From: Rhodanobacter_A agri
Lineage (GTDB): Bacteria; Pseudomonadota; Gammaproteobacteria; Xanthomonadales; Rhodanobacteraceae
Assembly: GCF_044904705.1 (NCBI RefSeq)
Contig: NZ_JADIKL010000002.1
Span: forward strand, 434,001-498,000
DNA: 64,000 bases
Reading direction: 5' to 3'
The notes beneath the pieces were generated by a model that saw only the letters and a program-made list of their open reading frames with translations, ran no database searches and was not told the origin of the DNA. Of the stretch, positions 24,960-35,183 are shown piece after piece (positions within the stretch are counted from its first letter, which is position 1; each line of letters begins with the position of its first letter). The position numbers and the translations under genes are program-made.

Positions 24960-25640
24960 TCAGTTGCCCTTCGCCGGTGCAGGTGCCGTCGCGGGCGCGA
25001 CCGCCTTGGCGGGCAGCTTGCCGGCTACCGGCTCGTTGTCGGGTACCGGCTGCGCGGTGGGCGGCTTCTTGCAGATCACCGGCGTGGCCGCGGTGTTCTT
25101 GGGCAGGATCACGCCGTGCACCAAGCCGTCGCCGGCGGTGTCGCCGGTGATCAGGCTGGTGTTCTGGTTGTAGGTGAGCTTGTCGCCGTGGAATTCGCCG
25201 CGGCACTGCTGGTCCACCACCGCATTGCCGGTGAGCACGGCGATGCTGTTGAGGTTGTCGTAGTCCAGCGTGGTCCCGTCGCCGGTCATCAGGTTGTTGT
25301 TCTCGTCCAGCTCCTGGATGTGCGCCGGCTTGCCGGTGACCACCACGCGCGAGACCTGCTGGTCGGCGTCCAGGTAGATCTTGGCGACATCGCCGGTGAC
25401 CAGCATGGTGCCCTGGGTGATCTTGACGTTGCCGGTGAGCGTGGTGACCGTGTTCGGCGCGTTGTAGGCGTCGGTGTGCTTGGCCACGTAGTTCATCGGC
25501 TGCTGCCGATCCGATTTCTTGGCGCTGGCCGCCAGCGGGACCAGCGCGAGAAGCGCCGCCACGCAGGCCGCGCCGAGGACGTCACGACTTGCGCGGATGC
25601 GACTGGCGCGGGCGTGGCGGGAAGGTGCCTTGGCTTGCAT
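24960..25640 (-). CDS. lptA: LPS transport periplasmic protein LptA
   Basis: A 226-residue protein with a long signal peptide (basic residues 1-20, then VLGAACVAALLALVPLAASA). The OstA-like beta-jellyroll core includes VTTLTGNVKITQGTMLVTGD. The C-terminal ~50 residues are rich in Pro and Ala. LptA oligomers form the periplasmic bridge that carries LPS to LptDE. The start ATG lies inside lptC, an overlap of 59 bp; no closer in-frame start would keep the signal peptide. Confidence 0.93.
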   Translation of the reverse strand: MQAKAPSRHARASRIRASRDVLGAACVAALLALVPLAASAKKSDRQQPMNYVAKHTDAYNAPNTVTTLTGNVKITQGTMLVTGDVAKIYLDADQQVSRVVVTGKPAHIQELDENNNLMTGDGTTLDYDNLNSIAVLTGNAVVDQQCRGEFHGDKLTYNQNTSLITGDTAGDGLVHGVILPKNTAATPVICKKPPTAQPVPDNEPVAGKLPAKAVAPATAPAPAKGN

Positions 25641-26220
25641 CGAGCAGCTCCAGGTGGTTGTCGTTGAGGTTGGCGCGCATGCCGATGCCGTCCAGTGTAC
25701 GTGCGCCCTGCACGGCGTGCGCCGCTTCCGCCGTTTCCATGCGGTTGTCTTTCGGCCAGGCGGTGACTTCGGAGGTATCGATGGTCACTTCCGCCTGCGG
25801 CGCGCCCTTGGCATCGGTGAACGCGGGGCGCTGCATGTGCACCGGCCCCTGCAGCTTGATGAGGGTGCCGCTCTTGTCCACCCAGCCGTACAGCGAATGG
25901 CCGTGCCAGTCCGGCGTGCCGGGTTCCTTGGCGGAGATGTCGAACACCGGCGAATTGATGTACAGCGTCTCGTCTTCGTCGCGGCGATCCAGATGCGGCG
26001 CCTGCATGCGGAACGCCAGCTGGCCTTCGGGGTTGTAGGACCACATCCTGGAGTTGTAGAGGACGTAGCCCGAGCGCGGTGGGCCGACGAAGTCGTTCGG
26101 TTTCGTCGCCGGCCCCATCCACCACAGCAGCATCTGGGCGACGCCGGCGGCCAGCGCGACCAGCACGATCGCGCTGGCCAGCTTGCGGTCGCGCAGCCAC
26201 AGGCGCAGGCGCCTGATCAC
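25582..26220 (-). CDS. lptC: LPS export system protein LptC
   Basis: A 212-residue bitopic protein. The GTG start overlaps the kdsC stop as GTGA. An N-terminal membrane helix (SAIVLVALAAGVAQMLLWWM) is followed by a periplasmic jellyroll domain (YINSPVFDIS, TSEVTAWPKDNRMETAEAA) typical of LptC. It connects the LptBFG transporter to LptA. Longer upstream frames are antisense-like. Confidence 0.92.
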   Translation of the reverse strand: MIRRLRLWLRDRKLASAIVLVALAAGVAQMLLWWMGPATKPNDFVGPPRSGYVLYNSRMWSYNPEGQLAFRMQAPHLDRRDEDETLYINSPVFDISAKEPGTPDWHGHSLYGWVDKSGTLIKLQGPVHMQRPAFTDAKGAPQAEVTIDTSEVTAWPKDNRMETAEAAHAVQGARTLDGIGMRANLNDNHLELLDASQGTFPPRPRQSHPRKS

Positions 26221-26756
26221 TTCCAGCGCTCCCGTTCCGCGGCATCCCGGCCCTGCGAGTGCAGGATCAGGTCGCAGACTTCGCGCGCCGCGCCCATGCC
26301 GCCGGGCAGGCGGGTCTGCCAATGCGCGGCCTCGGCCACCCAGGGGTGCGCGTTGGCCACGGCCACGGCGAGGCCGGCGAAGCGCATCGGCGGCAGGTCG
26401 GGCAGGTCGTCGCCAATGAAGGCGGCCTGCTCGGGCGCGAGGCCCAGCGCCTCCAGCAGGGATTCGAGGCAGGCGCGCTTGTCGCCCTGGCCCTGGTAGA
26501 CGTGGGCGATGTCCAGCTCCTCGGCGCGCAGCGCCACCGGGTGGCTGATCCGCGCGGTGATCAGCGCCACCTGCACGCCGTTCGCCTGCAGCCGTTTCAG
26601 ACCCAGGCCGTCGTGCACGTGAAACACCTTGGTCTCGTGGCCATCCTCGCTGTACCAGAGGCGGCCGTCGGTGAGCGTACCGTCCACGTCGAACGCGGCC
26701 ACGCGGATCTTCGCGGCGCGGGCAAGGAGGTCGGCGGGCAGGTCGGCCGGGTACAT
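26217..26756 (-). CDS. kdsC: 3-deoxy-D-manno-octulosonate 8-phosphate phosphatase
   Basis: A 179-residue HAD-family phosphatase. The nucleophile motif is FDVDGTLTDG with D23 and D25, later GDDLPDLPPM provides the metal-binding acids. Length and lack of a large cap domain match KdsC, which acts as a tetramer and releases Kdo from Kdo-8-phosphate in LPS core synthesis. Start MYPADLPADL is preferred over an upstream ATG at 26819, which would add unrelated residues overlapping the end of kdsD. Confidence 0.95.
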   Translation of the reverse strand: MYPADLPADLLARAAKIRVAAFDVDGTLTDGRLWYSEDGHETKVFHVHDGLGLKRLQANGVQVALITARISHPVALRAEELDIAHVYQGQGDKRACLESLLEALGLAPEQAAFIGDDLPDLPPMRFAGLAVAVANAHPWVAEAAHWQTRLPGGMGAAREVCDLILHSQGRDAAERERWK

Positions 26757-26802
26757 GGATTCGACTCGTGGCGGTTGACGGGGACGGGGATGCAACGCGC
26801 GA

Positions 26803-27813
26803 TCAGACCACGCGTGCACGGAGTAGATCGTGAATGTTCAGCGCCCCGATCACACGGCGCTCGGTGTCGACCACCAGCAGGGCGTTGATCTGGTGCTTTT
26901 CCATCAGCTGGGCCGCCTCGGAGGCCAGTTTGTCGGGGCCGATGGTCTTGGGGCCGCGGGTCATCAGTTCGGCCACGGTGGCGCCGCGCAGGTTCACGTC
27001 CTCGTCGTCCAGCGCGCGGCGCAGGTCGCCGTCGGTGAACACGCCGAGCAGGCGGCCTTGGTCGTCCACCACCGCGGTCATGCCCAGATGCTTGCGGGTC
27101 ATCTCCACCAGCGCGGCGGTGAGGCTGGCCTCGGGAGGCACGCGCGGCACGTTGTCGCCGCTGTGCATCACGTCGCTGATGCGCAGCAGCAGGCGGCGCC
27201 CCAGGCTGCCGGCCGGATGCGAGCGGGCGAAGTCGTCCGAGGTGAAGCCGCGCGCTTCCAGCAGGGCGATCGCCAGGGCGTCGCCCAGCACCAGCGCCGC
27301 GGTGGTGCTGGTGGTGGGGGCCAGGCCCAGCGGGCACGCTTCGTTGGTGATGCTGCCGTCCAGGTGCACGTCGGCCTGGCTGGCCAGCGAGGAGCCGGGC
27401 TTGCCGGTGAGCGCGATCAGCGGGATGCCCTGGCGCTTGATCATCGGCAGGATGAACAGCACCTCGTCGGTCTCGCCGGAATAGGACAGCGCCAGCACCA
27501 CGTCGTTGGGCTGGATCATGCCCAGGTCGCCGTGGCTGGCCTCGCCGGGATGCACGAAGAACGCCGGGGTGCCGGTAGAGGCAAGGGTGGCGGCGATCTT
27601 GCGCGCCACATGGCCGGACTTGCCCATGCCGGTGACCACCACGCGGCCCTGGCAGGCCAGGATCAGCCGGCAGGCGTGCACGAAATCGTCGCCGATGCGC
27701 GGCTCCAGCCCGGCGATCGCGGACGCTTCGGTGGCGATCACCGCGCGGGCGCTGCGCACGATGGCGTCGGGCTGGGGTTCGATAGCGGCGTGCGGGGTGG
27801 GGCGTGGGTTCAT
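26803..27813 (-). CDS. kdsD: D-arabinose 5-phosphate isomerase
   Basis: A 336-residue sugar-phosphate isomerase. The SIS domain (about residues 40-180) shows VVVTGMGKSGHVARKIAATL and LSYSGETDE, and two CBS domains follow (about 210-336). It makes arabinose-5-phosphate for Kdo synthesis. It is the first gene of the minus-strand block and is divergent from the bolA/murA pair across 177 bp, so the main promoter for kds-lpt-rpoN genes should lie there. Confidence 0.95.
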   Translation of the reverse strand: MNPRPTPHAAIEPQPDAIVRSARAVIATEASAIAGLEPRIGDDFVHACRLILACQGRVVVTGMGKSGHVARKIAATLASTGTPAFFVHPGEASHGDLGMIQPNDVVLALSYSGETDEVLFILPMIKRQGIPLIALTGKPGSSLASQADVHLDGSITNEACPLGLAPTTSTTAALVLGDALAIALLEARGFTSDDFARSHPAGSLGRRLLLRISDVMHSGDNVPRVPPEASLTAALVEMTRKHLGMTAVVDDQGRLLGVFTDGDLRRALDDEDVNLRGATVAELMTRGPKTIGPDKLASEAAQLMEKHQINALLVVDTERRVIGALNIHDLLRARVV

Positions 27814-27990
27814 GTCGGCTCGATGCGGGGCCCCGGGACGCCCGCGCCGGGGGCGTTGGCGGCCAGATGGCGGGTACTGTCGTTTCTGCGACAGGGGATT
27901 TCCATTACCATGGCATATTCGCATTTTAACGTCAGACCGACGCGATACCGATACCGGCCGCGTCCGCTGCCCCCTTTTCGTGGAAGCCCG

Positions 27991-28233
27991 ATGGACCCAG
28001 CACGCATCCAGACCCTGATCGAAACCGGCCTGCCCGGAGCGCAGGTCGAGGTCAGCGGCGACGATGGCGTGCACTTCGAGGCCACCGTGGTCGCCGGCCA
28101 GTTCGCCGGCAAGCTGCCGCTGGCGCGGCACCGGCTGGTCTACGCCACGCTGGGCGAGCTGATGGGCGGCGCGATCCACGCGCTGGCGCTGAAGACGCTG
28201 ACTCCCGAGGAAGCCGCGGCGCGTCAACGGTGA
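27991..28233 (+). CDS. BolA family protein (IbaG-like)
   Basis: An 80-residue protein starting MDPARIQTLIETGLPGAQVE. It has the BolA fold with HFEATVVAGQFAGKLPLARH and a helix RLVYATLGELMGGAIHALAL. The second His-containing segment and small size match IbaG/YrbA, which binds 2Fe-2S clusters together with monothiol glutaredoxins. It is 82 bp upstream of murA, the conserved ibaG-murA pairing. Role beyond iron-sulfur handling is unclear. Confidence 0.93.
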   Translation: MDPARIQTLIETGLPGAQVEVSGDDGVHFEATVVAGQFAGKLPLARHRLVYATLGELMGGAIHALALKTLTPEEAAARQR

Positions 28234-28315
28234 TCTTCGCTCGAATTGAAAAGTCCGGCATGAATGCCGGTTCTTCTTTGCGCTCATGGAGGAGCGCACA
28301 AGTTTAGGAACATCG

Positions 28316-29575
<1,260 letters not shown>

Positions 29576-29582
29576 GCGTTCC

Positions 29583-29614
29583 GCCCGTCATCGCGCCTGC
29601 GCGGAATGACGGGC
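29583..29614. terminator. Bidirectional hairpin between murA and DUF3108 gene
   Basis: Arms GCCCGTCAT (29583-29591) and ATGACGGGC (29606-29614) pair perfectly over nine bases, with GCGC pairs inside the loop. It lies in the 52-bp gap between convergent genes. No clear T tract follows on either side. Confidence 0.65.
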
Positions 29615-29627
29615 GCCGCGCCGGCCC

Positions 29628-30326
29628 TTACGGCTGCGAGTAACGCACCAGTTCGAGGGTGAGGTTGCCGCCGTCTTTCTGGGCGATCTTGACCGGCACC
29701 GGATATTTCGCGGGCACGTACCATGCATTGAATGCGCGATCCTGGTCGGTGCGGTCCACGCGCACGGCATCGAACGCGCCGGCGGGTACGCTGATCTTTT
29801 CGTTGGCGGCCACCTTGAACGTCTGTATCTCGACGTCCTGCCTGCCGCCGACAGGGAAGGTGGCGCCCCTCGCGCCGTCGCGCAGCGCCATGCCCAGCGC
29901 CAGTGGCAAGGTGTTGCGTTCCACCATGCCGGCTTGCGCGGGATAGCTGTGGTGCTTGCCGTTGTCGTCCACCTGCACGGTGTTGCCCTGCACGGCGAGT
30001 TCGCGGTTCTTCGGTTTGAACGCGGAGGCCATCGCGTACTTGTACGAAATGGCCTGCGGCACCTTGCCGACCCAGGCGAAGCGCGACACTTCCGACGTGC
30101 TGGCGCCCAGCGCCGCGGCGAGGCCGGAGGTGCCGACGATCTTGTCGGTGTATTCGTACTGGCCGTTGCCGGCCGGCTTCAGCGTGAGCGTGGCGTCGCC
30201 CAGCGGCTGGCCGCCCTGCAGCACGTGGTAAGTGGCGGTGAAGGACTGCGGCACATTCGCGGCGATAGCGGCGGCGGGCAGGACGAGGGCCATGGCGAGG
30301 CCGGCGCGTAGCAGGGCGGTCTTCAT
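29628..30326 (-). CDS. DUF3108 domain-containing exported protein
   Basis: A 232-residue protein with a signal peptide (MKTALLRAGLAMALVLPAAAIAA). The DUF3108 beta-rich domain covers most of the mature part, e.g. FTATYHVLQGGQPLGDATLT and FNAWYVPAKYPVPVKI. The function of the family is not known; it is periplasmic and often near purine genes in xanthomonads. It follows purN on the same strand after 49 bp, so the two could be cotranscribed. Confidence 0.85.
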   Translation of the reverse strand: MKTALLRAGLAMALVLPAAAIAANVPQSFTATYHVLQGGQPLGDATLTLKPAGNGQYEYTDKIVGTSGLAAALGASTSEVSRFAWVGKVPQAISYKYAMASAFKPKNRELAVQGNTVQVDDNGKHHSYPAQAGMVERNTLPLALGMALRDGARGATFPVGGRQDVEIQTFKVAANEKISVPAGAFDAVRVDRTDQDRAFNAWYVPAKYPVPVKIAQKDGGNLTLELVRYSQP

Positions 30327-30375
30327 GTCGCCGAACTATAGGGCGCGCGCCTGAATGTTGCGCGACCCTGTGTTC

Positions 30376-31029
30376 CTACGACAACTGCGCCAGCGTGAGG
30401 GGGGCGGCCAGCGGACGGCCATCGAACATCGCCTTGCCGCTCCAGCGCAGGCGACCGCTGGCGATGGCGCCGACCACGGCGGGCAGCAGCTTGTGTTCTT
30501 CCGCCAGCAGGCGTTCCGCGAGCGTGGCTTCGGTATCGGCGGCACCAACCGGGATACGCGCCTGCGCCACCACCGGGCCGCCGTCCAGTTCGGCGGTGAC
30601 GTAGTGCACGCTGGCGCCGTGCTCCGCATCGCCGGCTTCCAGGCAGCGGCGGTGCGTGTGCAGGCCGGGGTACTTGGGCAGCAGCGAGGGGTGGATGTTG
30701 ATGGCGCGGCCTTCCCACTCGGCCACCACGGCAGCGTCGATCACGCGCATGAAGCCGGCCAGCACCAGCAGACCGGCGCCACTGGCGGCGATGCGGTCGA
30801 ACAGCGCGCGGTCGAAGCTTGGGCGATCCGGATAGCTCTTCGGGTTCAGCGCCAGCGTGGGGATGCCGGCGGACTCGGCCAGGCGCAGCGCGCCGGCGGA
30901 GGCCTTGTCGCTGCCCACCAGCACGAACTCCACCGGCAGCGTGCCGGCATCGCGCGCGGCAATCAGCGAGGCGAGGTTGCTGCCGCGCCCGGAGGCGAGC
31001 ACGGCGACTTTCAGCGGGGCTTGCGTCAC
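30376..31029 (-). CDS. purN: Phosphoribosylglycinamide formyltransferase
   Basis: A 217-residue GAR transformylase. The N-terminal VAVLASGRGSNLASLI binds the ribose-phosphate, and INIHPSLLPKYPGLHTH contains the catalytic Asn and His, followed by the conserved Asp in AELDGGPVV. It uses 10-formyl-THF in step three of purine synthesis. Only seven bases separate it from purM upstream, the standard purMN pair. Confidence 0.96.
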   Translation of the reverse strand: MTQAPLKVAVLASGRGSNLASLIAARDAGTLPVEFVLVGSDKASAGALRLAESAGIPTLALNPKSYPDRPSFDRALFDRIAASGAGLLVLAGFMRVIDAAVVAEWEGRAINIHPSLLPKYPGLHTHRRCLEAGDAEHGASVHYVTAELDGGPVVAQARIPVGAADTEATLAERLLAEEHKLLPAVVGAIASGRLRWSGKAMFDGRPLAAPLTLAQLS

Positions 31030-31036
31030 GGGCGAA

Positions 31037-32071
31037 TCAACCGATGTGGACGCGCTCGTCGCCGGACGCTTTCACCACTTCGCCGATCACGCGGCTGGCG
31101 AGGCCGTGCTTCGCCAGCAAGGCCGAAGCCGCCGCCACCGCGCCTTGCGGCAGGATCACGGTGAAGCCCACGCCGCAGTTGAAGGTGCGCCACATTTCCT
31201 CGCGCGCTACCTTGCCTTCGCGCTGCAGCCAGTCGAACACCGGCGGCAGTTCGATGCTGGCGGCGTCCAGCGCGAGGCCCAGGCCGTCGGGCACCACGCG
31301 GATGATGTTTTCCTTGAGGCCGCCGCCGGTGATGTGGGCCATGCCGTGGATCGCCGCAGCCTGCGTGGCGATCAGCTCCAGCATCGGCTTCACGTAGATC
31401 GTGGTGGGCGCCATCAGTGCGTCGACCAGCTTCACGCCGCCGATGTCGAGATCCAGCGGGCTGCCCGCGCGTTCGAGGATCTTGCGCACCAGCGAATAGC
31501 CGTTGGAATGCGGGCCGCTGGAGGCCACGCCCAGCACCACGTCGCCGGCCACGACGCCGTCGCCGGAGAGCAACTGCGACTTCTCCACCGCGCCCACGGT
31601 GAAGCCGGCCAGGTCGTACTCGCCGGGCGGGTACATATCGGGCATCTCGGCGGTCTCGCCGCCGATCAGGGCACAGCCGGCCAGTTCGCAGCCTTTGGCG
31701 ATGCCGCCGACCACGGCCGCGGCGGTATCCACGTCCAGCTTGCCGGTGGCGAAGTAGTCGAGGAAGAACAGCGGCTCGGCGCCTTGCACCAGCACGTCGT
31801 TCACGCACATGCCGACCAGGTCGATGCCGATGGTGTCGTGGCGGTTCAACTGCTGGGCGAGCTTGAGCTTGGTGCCCACGCCGTCGGTGCCGGAGACCAG
31901 TACCGGCTCCTTGTACTTGCCGCCGAGGTTGAACAGGCCGCCGAAGCCGCCCAGGCCGCCCATCACTTCGGGGCGGGTGGTGCGCTTGACCAGCGGCTTG
32001 ATGCGTTCGACCAGGGCATTGCCGGCGTCGATATCGACCCCGGCGGCGCGGTAGGTAAGGGCGTCGGACAT
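31037..32071 (-). CDS. purM: Phosphoribosylformylglycinamidine cyclo-ligase
   Basis: A 344-residue AIR synthetase starting MSDALTYRAAGVDIDAGNAL. The ATP-binding loop has VSGTDGVGTKLKLA, and GGETAEMPDMYPPGEYDLAG is the family signature. It closes the imidazole ring in purine synthesis. It is divergent from the DUF2066 gene across 159 bp. The same superfamily recurs in purL, at 47482, in this window. Confidence 0.96.
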   Translation of the reverse strand: MSDALTYRAAGVDIDAGNALVERIKPLVKRTTRPEVMGGLGGFGGLFNLGGKYKEPVLVSGTDGVGTKLKLAQQLNRHDTIGIDLVGMCVNDVLVQGAEPLFFLDYFATGKLDVDTAAAVVGGIAKGCELAGCALIGGETAEMPDMYPPGEYDLAGFTVGAVEKSQLLSGDGVVAGDVVLGVASSGPHSNGYSLVRKILERAGSPLDLDIGGVKLVDALMAPTTIYVKPMLELIATQAAAIHGMAHITGGGLKENIIRVVPDGLGLALDAASIELPPVFDWLQREGKVAREEMWRTFNCGVGFTVILPQGAVAAASALLAKHGLASRVIGEVVKASGDERVHIG

Positions 32072-32230
32072 GGCGGGAACCGGCGGTGGGAAACGGGCAA
32101 TTCTACCGCATGCGGGGCGTCGACGGTGGCCGGGCGGGGCGTCGGCAAGCCGGTTCCGCGGCCTGCGGCATGGACGCCGCGAGGGCGATTGGGCAGACTT
32201 CCACGGTATTCCCCGACTAGTGTCCTGCCG

Positions 32231-33226
32231 ATGCGCCTGTCCACGATGCGTCTGGTCCGTTTGCTGTCCGTCGCCTTGCTGCTCGGCTTCGCCGCGCTGC
32301 CGTCGTCGCGCGCGCAAGGTGTCTCGCCGTATTCGGTGACGGTGCCGGTGCCCGATACCACCGATGCCCAGCGCAACGACGCGTTCGCCACGGCACTCAG
32401 CCAGGTGCTGGCGCGGGTGGCTGGCGGCCAGGACCTGCGCGACAAGGCCGGCTACGACGACGCGCTGAAGAACGCCGCCGCGCTGGTGCGTCATTTCCAG
32501 TACGCCCGCGCCGCCGCCGGCATGAGCCTGCAGGTGGATTTCGAGCCGGGCGCGGTGCGCCACCTGGTCGGCACGCTCGGCGTGACGGGCAGCGTGGGCG
32601 CCAAGCCGCCGGTGCTGCTGATGGTGCGCGGCAGCGACGGCCAGTTGCTGGACAAGGCGGCGCTGGGCGGCCTGGCCAGTGCGGCCGCCGCGCGGGGTTA
32701 CGACGTGGCCTATGCCGATCCCGCGCACGCGCCGGAGGCGGCCAAGGTGGACGCCGCCGACCCGGATGCGCTGGCGGCGATCAACCAGCAATACCACACC
32801 GGCCTGGTGCTGCTGGGCAGCCTGCACGGCGGCAATGCCGACTGGACCCTGGTTTCCGGCGGCAAGGCGCAGCACTGGACCGACAAGGCCGCCACCGAGG
32901 ACGCGTTGCTGGCCAATGCCGGCAACGGCATGGTCGACCGTATCGGCAGGCAGCTCAACGTGATCGGCGCTACGGTCAGCGATGAGAAGTTGTGGATCGG
33001 CGGATTGAACAATGCGATGGACTACGCCGGCCTGCTCAACGTGCTGGGCGCCGATCCCTCGGTGCGCGGCGTCGCCACGTTGGGCGCCGAGAACGACGGC
33101 ATGCTGATCGAGGTGAAGTCGGCGATGCCGGCCGATGCGCTGGCCGCGAACCTCGCCGCCAGCGGGCGGCTGATCCGCGCTCCCGCGCATCCCGGTACGG
33201 ACGCCAGCCTGCGCTGGCTGCATTGA
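32231..33226 (+). CDS. DUF2066 domain-containing exported protein
   Basis: A 331-residue protein with a signal peptide (MRLVRLLSVALLLGFAALPS, cleaved near SRAQG). DUF2066 features include DTTDAQRNDAFATALSQVL and RVAGGQDLRDKAGY near the N terminus. No enzymatic motif is evident. In xanthomonads and pseudomonads it is commonly found between purM and a perM-like permease plus hda, as here, so it is probably cotranscribed with the downstream permease (13-bp gap). Confidence 0.87.
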   Translation: MRLSTMRLVRLLSVALLLGFAALPSSRAQGVSPYSVTVPVPDTTDAQRNDAFATALSQVLARVAGGQDLRDKAGYDDALKNAAALVRHFQYARAAAGMSLQVDFEPGAVRHLVGTLGVTGSVGAKPPVLLMVRGSDGQLLDKAALGGLASAAAARGYDVAYADPAHAPEAAKVDAADPDALAAINQQYHTGLVLLGSLHGGNADWTLVSGGKAQHWTDKAATEDALLANAGNGMVDRIGRQLNVIGATVSDEKLWIGGLNNAMDYAGLLNVLGADPSVRGVATLGAENDGMLIEVKSAMPADALAANLAASGRLIRAPAHPGTDASLRWLH

Positions 33227-33239
33227 TTCGGAGGTCGGC

Positions 33240-34433
33240 ATGCTGACGCACGAGAACCAGCGTCGCTGGCAGCTGCTGGCGATTCTTGCCGTCATCGGCT
33301 TCCTGCTGTGGCGGCTGTCACCGATGTTGATGCCGTTCGTGGTGGCGGCCATGCTGGCCTACCTCGGCGATCCGCTGGCCGACCGGCTGGAGCGCCTCGG
33401 CCTGGGGCGCTCGCTGGCGGTCAGCGTGGTGTTCCTGGTGCTGGTGCTGGTGGTGGGCGGCGCCCTGCTGCTGCTGATCCCGCTGATCTCGCACCAGATC
33501 GAGAACCTGATCCAGAACGTGCCGCGCTATGTGGACTGGGCCGAGCACACCGCCTGGCCGTGGCTGCAGGCGAAGCTGCACCTCGACCCGCGCACCTTCG
33601 ACAGCGACCAGCTGATCGCCACGCTCAAGGAACACATCGGCTCGGTGGGCGACATCGCCGGCCAGGTGCTGGGCAAGGTCTCGCGTTCGGGCCTGGGCGT
33701 GGTGCTGTGGCTCACCAACCTGGTGCTGATCCCGGTGGTGGCGTTCTACCTGCTGCGCGACTGGGACCGGATGGTGGCGGCGATCGACCGCATGCTGCCG
33801 CGCTCGATCGAACCCACCATCGCCCACCTCGCGCGGGAATCGGATGCGGTGCTCGGCGCCTTCGTGCGCGGCCAGCTGCTGGTGATGCTGGCGCTGGGCG
33901 TGTACTACGGCGCCGGCCTGTCGCTGGTGGCAGGGCTGTCGGTGGGCGTGTTGATCGGCATGGTCGCCGGCCTGCTCAGCTTCGTGCCCTATCTCGGCTT
34001 CATCACCGGTTTTGGCGCCGCGCTCATCGCCGCGCTGGTGCAGTACGGCGATTGGACGCATGTGCTGATCGTCTGCGGCGTGTTCGTGATCGGCCAGTTG
34101 CTGGAAGGCTACGTGCTGGTGCCCAAGCTGGTAGGCGAGAAGATTGGCCTGCACCCGGTGGCGGTGATCTTCGCGGTGCTGGCCGGCGGCGAGTTGTTCG
34201 GCTTCATCGGCGTGTTGCTGGCGCTGCCGTCCGCGTCGGTGGTGATGGTGCTGTTGCGCTATGCGATGGAGCGCTACCGCCAGAGCGATCTGTACACGGA
34301 GGAGGGCGAGGCCGACCCCGCCATCCATGAGGCGGTCACCGAGGTGGACATCGCGGTGCACACCGCTGCCGGCACGGTGGAGGCCGAGGCCGCGATCAAG
34401 GCGCCCGTGCGCGAGCCGCCCGCCAAGCCATGA
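33240..34433 (+). CDS. AI-2E family (PerM-like) permease
   Basis: A 397-residue membrane protein with about seven to eight hydrophobic segments: two near the N terminus (LLAILAVIGFLLWRLSPML and a following hairpin), a long soluble loop, then the C-terminal helices including GMVAGLLSFVPYLGFITGFG, the best family motif. The last ~50 residues are acidic and hydrophilic. Members include TqsA exporters and Na+/H+ antiporters, so the substrate cannot be assigned. It overlaps hda by four bases (ATGA). Confidence 0.9.
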   Translation: MLTHENQRRWQLLAILAVIGFLLWRLSPMLMPFVVAAMLAYLGDPLADRLERLGLGRSLAVSVVFLVLVLVVGGALLLLIPLISHQIENLIQNVPRYVDWAEHTAWPWLQAKLHLDPRTFDSDQLIATLKEHIGSVGDIAGQVLGKVSRSGLGVVLWLTNLVLIPVVAFYLLRDWDRMVAAIDRMLPRSIEPTIAHLARESDAVLGAFVRGQLLVMLALGVYYGAGLSLVAGLSVGVLIGMVAGLLSFVPYLGFITGFGAALIAALVQYGDWTHVLIVCGVFVIGQLLEGYVLVPKLVGEKIGLHPVAVIFAVLAGGELFGFIGVLLALPSASVVMVLLRYAMERYRQSDLYTEEGEADPAIHEAVTEVDIAVHTAAGTVEAEAAIKAPVREPPAKP

Positions 34434-35137
34434 TCCCGCAGCTGCCGCTCGCCCTGCGTTGGCCGCGTCGCCAGCGCTTCGAACATTTCCATGCCGGCGC
34501 CAACGCCGCCGCGCTGGCCGCCGTCGAAACGCTGGCGCACGAACCCGGCGCGCCGTGGCTGTACCTGCACGGCCCCGCGGGCAGCGGCAAGAGCCACCTG
34601 CTGATGGCCGCCTGCCAGGCCGCCGGCGACGCCGGCCGCGGCGTGCAATACCTGCCGCTGGCGCGGATCGCCGATCGCACGGCCGCGATCCGTGGCGTGG
34701 CTGGTGGTGCGCTGCTGGCGCTGGACGACCTGGGCGCGATCGCCGGCGAGCGCGAGGCCGAACACGCGTTGTTCGACCTCTACAACCGTGCCAAGGCCGA
34801 AGGCGCCGCCCTGCTGTTCGCCGCCGAGGCCGTGCCCACCCAGCTCGGCCTCGGCCTGCCGGACCTGCGCTCGCGCCTCGGTGCCTGCACCCAGTTCGCG
34901 CTGAAGCCGCTGGACGACGCCGAGCGCCGCGACGTGCTCAAGGCTCAGGCCGGCCTGCGCGGCATCGAGCTGGACGACGCGGTGCTCGATTGGCTGTTCG
35001 CCCGCCACACCCGTGACCTTGGCGCGCTGCTCGATCTGCTCGACCGGCTGGACCAGGCTTCGCTGGCGGCGCAGCGTCGGGTGACGATTCCGTTTTTGCG
35101 CGGGATGTTGCGCGAGATGGGGTCGTCTACGCCATGA
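34430..35137 (+). CDS. hda: DnaA regulatory inactivator Hda
   Basis: A 235-residue DnaA-like AAA+ protein without the DNA-binding domain. Walker A is GPAGSGKS (48-55), Walker B LLALDDLGA; the N-terminal MIPQLPLALRW resembles the beta-clamp binding segment QLPL. Hda with the DNA-loaded clamp stimulates ATP hydrolysis by DnaA to stop re-initiation. It is coupled to the upstream permease gene by an ATGA overlap, a conserved order. Confidence 0.94.
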   Translation: MIPQLPLALRWPRRQRFEHFHAGANAAALAAVETLAHEPGAPWLYLHGPAGSGKSHLLMAACQAAGDAGRGVQYLPLARIADRTAAIRGVAGGALLALDDLGAIAGEREAEHALFDLYNRAKAEGAALLFAAEAVPTQLGLGLPDLRSRLGACTQFALKPLDDAERRDVLKAQAGLRGIELDDAVLDWLFARHTRDLGALLDLLDRLDQASLAAQRRVTIPFLRGMLREMGSSTP

Positions 35138-35183
35138 GCCACTCCATCATGGCGCCCGCACACTATCAGCGCTTCGACGGGCG

